Assembly: GCA_009774395.1 (NCBI GenBank) | Contig: VSNQ01000102.1 | Coordinates: forward strand, 1-17,953 | Direction of reading: 5' to 3' | DNA length: 17,953 nt | Origin: Lachnospiraceae bacterium | GTDB taxonomy: Bacteria > Bacillota > Clostridia > Lachnospirales > Lachnospiraceae | Shown: in pieces, positions 13,501 to 17,953 of the stretch | Numbering within the stretch: the first letter of the stretch is position 1 | Layout of the letters: every line of letters begins with the position of its first letter | Translations under genes and position numbers: made by a program | Notes under the pieces: generated by a model | Told to the model about the DNA's origin: nothing | Databases searched by the model: none | The model's input: only the letters and a program-made list of their open reading frames with translations

Positions 13501-16500
13501 TTGTCTTCCATATATCCGCATCCTTCTTCCAATTTTCATCCTGATCCTGACTGGACGCAGTTGCTTTGGTGAGCTGCCATATGATTTCGCTGAAATACCG
13601 CTTAGGTACTTCACCAAGGAAAAATGCCTGCTCCTCTTCCACTTCGTCATAGGTATAGCTTCCGTGCGGAATCGTATCCGGCTTATAAAACCGTGCGTCA
13701 TATATGGTAACTTCATCATTGATGCAGCCGACATATGTACCCGAAAAGTGCAGTTCTACGCCAAAACCTACTTCGGGATCTTCACGGTAAAATGTATAAA
13801 AACCGCCCGCATCCTGTGTAGAACCACGATACCAGCCAATATCCAGCAATTTGCCGCACAAGGATAGATCATTGATAAGATACCCTCCAAAGCGCAGTAA
13901 CTGCTTGCTCTTTGCTTCCTCCTCCGTTACACAATAGATATTCCGCTCTAGCTGGTCAATTGGCTGCACAATTTCATAATCCTCCAACTGCTGCCGCCAA
14001 GCATCTTTTAACTCTTGAGAAAGCTCTATTGGATGCACCAGCCCGATCTGACCCTGCTTAGGCAGTTGGTATTCCTCCTCATCCTCAGTATTAAACGTAC
14101 CATCCTCCATATAGCGGAACGTCTGCACCAGCTTGCGATCCTGATAAACGCCCCACAATAAACCAATTGCAAATTGGTGCATAATTGGATTTTTTACAAA
14201 AAGAGCTTCCCATGCTTCCACCGTCCACTCTCTTGCGGTCGAAAGCGCTATCTCCAAACGCTGTTTCTGGCTGGTTACAGTTAGTTTCATCTGCTTTTTC
14301 ATCTGTTTAAATTCTTCGTAAGCTGCCGCCGCTTTCGTTTCGTCGTCTTTTTTGCCGGGGGACGGCATATTTTTTAGTTTTTTGCCAGTGTCATCAAATA
14401 CTTCGATTTCAAGTGCCGGTGTAATTGTCACACGAAAACTGCGTGCGCCATAGTCAAAATGACGCTCCATTTTTTCATCAAACCCAAGGTTTGGCACAAT
14501 GCGGTCAGCAAGCTCCTCTCTGCTAATGCCAAGCTGCGCTGCGGCAAATTCCAGAGCACTCTGCGCCGCACTTTTAATCTGTTTAAATTTAAATTTGCGC
14601 GCAATACCGTCCACGATTAATAACGCCTGCGGCAAAGGACTGAGTGTAAGCGCACGCACTGCCTCCGATGCAATCGCACCGCGCGATGCTTTTGGCCATT
14701 CCTGAATCTTATGATGCATTTTCTGAACAATCTCTGCCCCGCCATGAATCGCCGCCGCATAGAGCACCCATTTTTTCTTTGCCTCTGCACCAGATTCCAG
14801 CCATTTATCATATAATTCATTGATATATACTGCCAACTCCTCTGTCTGCAAATTCTCTGCTAAAACTGCCGCCTTTTTGCTGATGCCGCAGCCATCCACA
14901 CTCGCATAACACAACAGTATCGCCTGCAAATATTCCTCGGAAACCTCTTCTCCACTTTTTTGATGCACTGCGGAAAACGGCGTTTCATAAGCCCATGTAA
15001 GCGCCCGCTTCTTATTTCCTTTATGCAGTTCCTTGACTAACTCCTCACGGGATATCATTCCACTGTCAGAAACATCTTTAGATTCTATCTCCAACAAACA
15101 CTCTAACAATACACGCACTTTGTTGTTTTTCTCTATCTCCAAAGTCTGTGCAAACAGTTCGTTATATCGTCTGTCTTCCTTCTGCCAATGCCCCAATACC
15201 TTTACAGCCAGTTCACGCTCCCCTGCCTTTTTGGAGGAAAGCAGATTTTTCATCTCATTCTCCCAGTCTGGTTGTCCGTATAAAATATCCAGCAGTTCCT
15301 CCTTTACCACCTTTGCAGTGTCTTGGGAATATGCTAAAATTTCCTTTTTATTTTCCTGCGCTTCCTTACGCAGTACGTGCAGCCCAAAATAACGTCCAAA
15401 CGCGCTTGCCTTAGAAAAAGCTTCCAGTGTTTCCTCACGATTTTGCTTTAAATATTCGGCAAAAATTTCTGCTGTTTTTTCCACAACCATATCACGCATG
15501 GTTTCATTGTAGGCATGATAATCACAAATGCGTTCTACTCCTACAAGCTGATAAACCACCGCAGCATTTTCCTCCGCAAACCCTTGGAAAAGATCGCAAA
15601 TTCCCTGCTCTTCCCGAATCATATTGTATACTCCCCAAAAGGCATAAAACTGCTTTATCAGCATATAAGTCTGTGCTTTGCGCAAAAAGACAGTGTCCTC
15701 ATATTGGCTGCAATATTTATCTAATAAATCTCCAATCCACGCACCGCTGTAAGCGCCTTGATTCTTTTGGGATAAATCAGCATAGGGATACAAGGAACGA
15801 ATCACCTCCTCGCCTTGCAAATAGGCGCGTACAAGCTCACTGCTCTTATAATCATTGCCTATCAACAACGCAATCAGCTTTTCCTTATCTCTTTGCATCC
15901 AACCTTCCTTTTTCTTTTTCTCAAGTTCATAGAATAACTGTGTTTCCTGATTCTGTACAATCTTTAACATCAGCGCAGAGGTATCTAATTGGGATTTATC
16001 CATTACTTTCAAATAACTATTTCTGTAGTAGCGCAGCATTTTCCTTAAAAGCGGTTTGCACTCCCTAACTGCTGCCCAGTGGATATAATTCTCTGTATCA
16101 ATACCAAAAATAATACTAAATAAACCGCCGCGCCGCCGAATATCCAATACCAGTGATTCACTGATATCTTTGATTGCATTCAGCATATCTTCTCCGACAA
16201 AATCGGGGTTAGGCTGGATATTTGTGCGTGCTGCCAGACATACTTTTACTGTATTTTTCAGCTTTGTCGAAAACGGGAAGCCCAAATAAGCCGCTCCCCC
16301 ATACAATTTTAGTAAAAAAAGGTCTGCGGACACGCTGCTTACCTGTTGCAGTGTTTCATCTGTCAACTGGTCTTTAGAAATCTCCTCCATTATATTTTGC
16401 AGTGTCGCCGGATTTAACTGATTTTGAAATACAGCCCCCAAACCAGACAAAACAATATCTTCATACTCCTGTAACAGCGGTATATCCTCCGATTCTACTG

Positions 16501-17137
16501 CAATATCAAACACTTGCTCTACACCATTCCAATCTTTTCCATCCTCTGGCGGTTCTAAAGCCTTCTCTTTTTCCTGTGTTTCCTCCAGCGCCTTTTGATA
16601 TTTTGCTATAAAATACGCACAGAGAAGAATTAATTTGCCATTGTTATCGGCGTTTTTCTGGTAGGTATACGCTTCTTTAAGTTTTTCCGCCCGCTGCGAT
16701 GAAAGCCCTGCGATTTTCATTAATCTATCTATAGCATATCCGCTGAAATGAAACTGCCCGTGCTCACAGGCAATCATTGCGCCAAAAACAGCGGTTTTTT
16801 TCGCCGCATCACATTCAAACTGAAACGATTTTAATGTATCCTTTATAATATCCGGCGGAACTAGCGCATGACAAGTAGATTGTCCGATTGCAAATAAAAG
16901 TTCGAAAAGGTGGCGAACCTCCTCCGTCCGCTCCCTGCTCTTTAACTCCTCAAATACCTGCCAAAACGGATTGGGCAGGACGCCGGAAATATCTCGAAAC
17001 GGAAACTGCGCAAGTACCTCTTCATTTTTTTCACCGGATAAATAGGCTTCTGCTAAGGCAAGTTCCTCTCTGGAAAGGGATAGCAGCTCTATTACCTCTA
17101 ACATCTTCTGCTGATTCTTGTCTTTAGGATTTGTCAT
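13484..17137 (-). CDS. DUF4132 domain protein (MolR-like)
   Basis: A 1217-aa, probably cytosolic, all-helical scaffold with a C-terminal DUF4132 domain. Residues ~1-650 are helical and shared with the truncated paralogue; about 590-690 look like HEAT-type repeats (KEELLDILYGQPDWENEMKN, RELAVKVLGHWQ). From ~895 the DUF4132 signature begins: FRVTITPALEIEVFDDTGK, then MHQFAIGLLWGVYQDRK with FRYMEDGTF (~985-1013), a LVHPIELS element, and DYEIVQPIDQLERNIY (~1050-1066). The tail (~1080-1200) holds Gly/Tyr-rich strands. E. coli MolR/YehI-type proteins carry this domain; its biochemical role is unknown, though DUF4132 genes occur with WGR, SWIM, MoxR or vWA genes in other bacteria (recalled). GGAGGG lies 7 nt upstream of the ATG at 17137, and a good promoter is at 17178-17206. 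The frame is intact, so this is the functional copy. Confidence 0.88.
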   Translation of the reverse strand: MTNPKDKNQQKMLEVIELLSLSREELALAEAYLSGEKNEEVLAQFPFRDISGVLPNPFWQVFEELKSRERTEEVRHLFELLFAIGQSTCHALVPPDIIKDTLKSFQFECDAAKKTAVFGAMIACEHGQFHFSGYAIDRLMKIAGLSSQRAEKLKEAYTYQKNADNNGKLILLCAYFIAKYQKALEETQEKEKALEPPEDGKDWNGVEQVFDIAVESEDIPLLQEYEDIVLSGLGAVFQNQLNPATLQNIMEEISKDQLTDETLQQVSSVSADLFLLKLYGGAAYLGFPFSTKLKNTVKVCLAARTNIQPNPDFVGEDMLNAIKDISESLVLDIRRRGGLFSIIFGIDTENYIHWAAVRECKPLLRKMLRYYRNSYLKVMDKSQLDTSALMLKIVQNQETQLFYELEKKKKEGWMQRDKEKLIALLIGNDYKSSELVRAYLQGEEVIRSLYPYADLSQKNQGAYSGAWIGDLLDKYCSQYEDTVFLRKAQTYMLIKQFYAFWGVYNMIREEQGICDLFQGFAEENAAVVYQLVGVERICDYHAYNETMRDMVVEKTAEIFAEYLKQNREETLEAFSKASAFGRYFGLHVLRKEAQENKKEILAYSQDTAKVVKEELLDILYGQPDWENEMKNLLSSKKAGERELAVKVLGHWQKEDRRYNELFAQTLEIEKNNKVRVLLECLLEIESKDVSDSGMISREELVKELHKGNKKRALTWAYETPFSAVHQKSGEEVSEEYLQAILLCYASVDGCGISKKAAVLAENLQTEELAVYINELYDKWLESGAEAKKKWVLYAAAIHGGAEIVQKMHHKIQEWPKASRGAIASEAVRALTLSPLPQALLIVDGIARKFKFKQIKSAAQSALEFAAAQLGISREELADRIVPNLGFDEKMERHFDYGARSFRVTITPALEIEVFDDTGKKLKNMPSPGKKDDETKAAAAYEEFKQMKKQMKLTVTSQKQRLEIALSTAREWTVEAWEALFVKNPIMHQFAIGLLWGVYQDRKLVQTFRYMEDGTFNTEDEEEYQLPKQGQIGLVHPIELSQELKDAWRQQLEDYEIVQPIDQLERNIYCVTEEEAKSKQLLRFGGYLINDLSLCGKLLDIGWYRGSTQDAGGFYTFYREDPEVGFGVELHFSGTYVGCINDEVTIYDARFYKPDTIPHGSYTYDEVEEEQAFFLGEVPKRYFSEIIWQLTKATASSQDQDENWKKDADIWKTTPKHE

Positions 17138-17177
17138 TGTTTTGCCCTCCTTACAAATCTCACTCTATGTTATCCCT

Positions 17178-17206
17178 ATTGTACCATGCTGCTGGTACGT
17201 TCACAA
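17178..17206 (-). promoter_or_regulatory. Putative promoter of the DUF4132 gene
   Basis: On the minus strand TTGTGA (17201-17206) and TACAAT (17178-17183) are separated by exactly 17 bp. They lie 41 nt upstream of the DUF4132 start codon. This implies that the DUF4132-AAA-paralogue run can start transcription here, independent of the 111-aa gene. Confidence 0.65.
17181..17198. promoter_or_regulatory. Inverted repeat overlapping the -10 region (possible operator)
   Basis: GTACCA (17181-17186) and TGGTAC (17193-17198) form a perfect 6-bp inverted repeat with a 6-bp spacer, lying inside the promoter and touching its -10 box. Such a dyad could bind a dimeric repressor or form a small hairpin. 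No regulator gene was found in the window. Confidence 0.4.
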
Positions 17207-17276
17207 GACAGAACAGGCGCAAATTATTGATATCCTCACGAACGATTCGTTTTTCCTTTCTGCACAACACATATTG

Positions 17277-17330
17277 CCCGCTTATGCAATATGGGCCGTA
17301 CAGAAATTGGAAAATCTTAACGGTCGTTAG
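17277..17330 (+). repeat. 54-bp dispersed repeat, copy B
   Basis: Matches the copy at 356-409 at 49 of 54 positions in the same orientation. Its right end abuts, and overlaps by about 4 bp, the fold-back element that begins at 17327, so the element may have inserted at the repeat edge. Between this repeat and the DUF4132 promoter (17207-17276) nothing else was seen. Confidence 0.75.
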
Positions 17331-17488
17331 GAATTGTAGGAAAATAAGTGCTCAGATTGCGCAGGATATTTTTTCAAGATTGTAGGAGAAAAAACGTAGG
17401 CGTAGCGGGCTACGACGAGGCTTTTTCTCCTACAATCTTGGAGAAATAGACAAACAGGATGTGTCGCTTATTTTTCTACAGTTCCTTA
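17327..17488. mobile_element. 162-bp fold-back element (MITE-like)
   Basis: The outer ends are inverted repeats: AGGAATTGTAGGAAAATAAG (17329-17348) against the reverse complement of CTTATTTTTCTACAGTTCCT (17467-17486), with 18 of 20 positions matching. Inside lies a second, perfect 19-bp stem, CAAGATTGTAGGAGAAAAA (17375-17393) with its complement at 17422-17440, and within that loop CGTAGC-GG-GCTACG (17401-17414). The inner arm resembles the outer end. There is no coding capacity. The right end contains the stop codon of the 111-aa gene. No clear target duplication was identified, so mobility is inferred from structure only. Confidence 0.7.
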
Positions 17489-17811
17489 GTATAATAAGTC
17501 TGACCGCTGTTATATGCAATCTGCTGCCTGCACAGATACAGATATTCGCTTAGCTTTGTAAACGTTTCCACCAGTCTATCCGCTTCTTTTGTCATTCTAT
17601 GCCGCCGCACTGTAATCCCTTCTTCGATTGTCCCCAGCAGATGCGACAAATATGCCATGCCAAACTGCTCTGTGCGTTTTGTAATCTCCTTCAGGGCATC
17701 TATTGTGCTGTCATGAACCGTATTAAACCCGCTTTGAAATAGTTCTTCCATAATCATTTCGGCATCTGCAAGCAGATTTTTTACAGCTTCCTCTTTACAT
17801 TCAAAATCCAT
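17476..17811 (-). CDS. Small helical protein upstream of DUF4132
   Basis: A 111-aa, probably cytosolic, almost entirely helical protein (for example LLADAEMIMEELFQSGFNTV, then EQFGMAYLSHLLGTIEEGI and LSEYLYLCRQQI), with no signal peptide or membrane segment. I do not firmly recognise it. From memory, similar short helical proteins occur next to DUF4132 or SWIM zinc-finger genes, so it may belong to the same system. The start ATG (17809-17811) has GGGGAGAAG upstream and lies in the first unit of a 34-35-bp tandem array that repeats this start region. The C-terminal KEL and the TAG stop (17476-17478) lie in the right terminal repeat of the fold-back element, so the natural C-terminus may have been replaced. 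Its own promoter must lie right of the window or in the array. Confidence 0.65.
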   Translation of the reverse strand: MDFECKEEAVKNLLADAEMIMEELFQSGFNTVHDSTIDALKEITKRTEQFGMAYLSHLLGTIEEGITVRRHRMTKEADRLVETFTKLSEYLYLCRQQIAYNSGQTYYTKEL

Positions 17812-17953
17812 CTTGACGCTTCTCCCCTTTGCCTGCTATAATCCATCTTCACACTTCTTCCTCTCGCTCCTATAATCCACCTTCACACTTCTTCCCTTTG
17901 CTTCTATAATCCATCTTGACACTTCTCCCCTTTGCCTCCTATAATCCATCTTC
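17806..17953. repeat. 34-35-bp tandem array at window edge
   Basis: ATCCATCTTGACxCTTCT-like units begin at 17806, 17841, 17875, 17909 and 17944 (periods 35, 34, 34, 35); the array continues past the window edge. Units differ at several positions, so it is an old or drifting array. On the minus strand each unit has an AAGGGGAGAAG- or AGGAAGAAG-type purine run followed by GATGGATTATAG, a copy of the initiation region of the 111-aa gene. Because the period is not a multiple of three, successive ATGs lie in different frames. Confidence 0.88.
17813..17945 (+). promoter_or_regulatory. Four tandem sigma-70-like promoters (plus strand)
   Basis: Each unit of the array has a -35-like hexamer and a perfect TATAAT on the plus strand: TTGACG 17813-17818 with TATAAT 17837-17842 (18-bp spacer); TTCACA 17848-17853 with 17871-17876 (17 bp); TTCACA 17882-17887 with 17905-17910 (17 bp); TTGACA 17916-17921 with 17940-17945 (18 bp). 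They would fire rightwards, out of the window, towards a divergent gene not visible here. The match is close to consensus in all four, but activity is inferred. Confidence 0.5.

Noticed and set aside
17327..17488. Fold-back element as a third copy of the 136-bp MITE
   Set aside because: Its ends (AGGAATTGTAG) differ from GTAACAGTTCAG, its internal stem is unrelated, and no 8-bp duplication was found.
17806..17953. Regular 34-35-bp repeats as a CRISPR array
   Set aside because: The units are directly adjacent without unique spacers, and no cas genes are present.

Overview
The window looks like chromosome from a low-to-moderate GC gut Firmicute, most likely a Clostridia/Lachnospiraceae relative. 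The reasons are strong AGGAGG-type Shine-Dalgarno sites, frequent GTG/TTG starts, an AAA-ATPase-like/PD-(D/E)XK protein, an FtsX-type ABC exporter with a coiled-coil insert, and DUF4132 proteins. No rRNA, tRNA or CRISPR array was seen. The taxonomic call is inference from gene content, not a search.

Left part (1-1800): a bidirectional terminator, the 3' remnant of an unrecognised minus-strand gene, one copy of a 54-bp dispersed repeat, a HAD-superfamily hydrolase (minus), and a decayed BAAT/acyl-CoA-thioesterase-like hydrolase fragment with its own promoter.

Middle left (1900-5772): a plus-strand two-gene ABC exporter (ATPase plus FtsX-like permease). Two near-identical 136-bp non-coding elements sit here, one upstream of the operon and one exactly between its two genes. 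Each starts with GTAAC, ends with GTTAC and is flanked by a perfect 8-bp target duplication. They are miniature transposons, probably mobilised by an IS66-like transposase. The second landed on the ATPase stop codon and split what had been a 20-nt intergenic gap.

Right part (5778-17953): all genes are on the minus strand, so they read from right to left. In transcription order they are a 111-aa small protein; a complete 1217-aa DUF4132 (MolR-like) protein with its own promoter; an AAA-ATPase/PD-(D/E)XK protein; a second DUF4132-family paralogue cut short by an in-frame TAG and a palindrome; a DUF6630-like protein; a small four-helix membrane protein; a small unknown protein; an N-terminally truncated dienelactone-hydrolase-like protein; and a secreted, C-terminally anchored protein with two SH3-like segments. 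This last gene converges on the permease with only 5 bp between stop codons.

The DUF4132 region is rich in repeats. A 71-72-bp tandem array fills the gap between the DUF4132 and AAA genes. A nested fold-back element abuts the 3' end of the 111-aa gene and supplies its stop codon. A 34-35-bp tandem array at the right edge carries, on the plus strand, one near-consensus sigma-70 promoter per unit, and on the minus strand the start region of the 111-aa gene. The DUF4132/AAA-nuclease/DUF4132-paralogue/DUF6630-like run is the best candidate in the window for an undescribed system. Its function cannot be read from the sequence alone.
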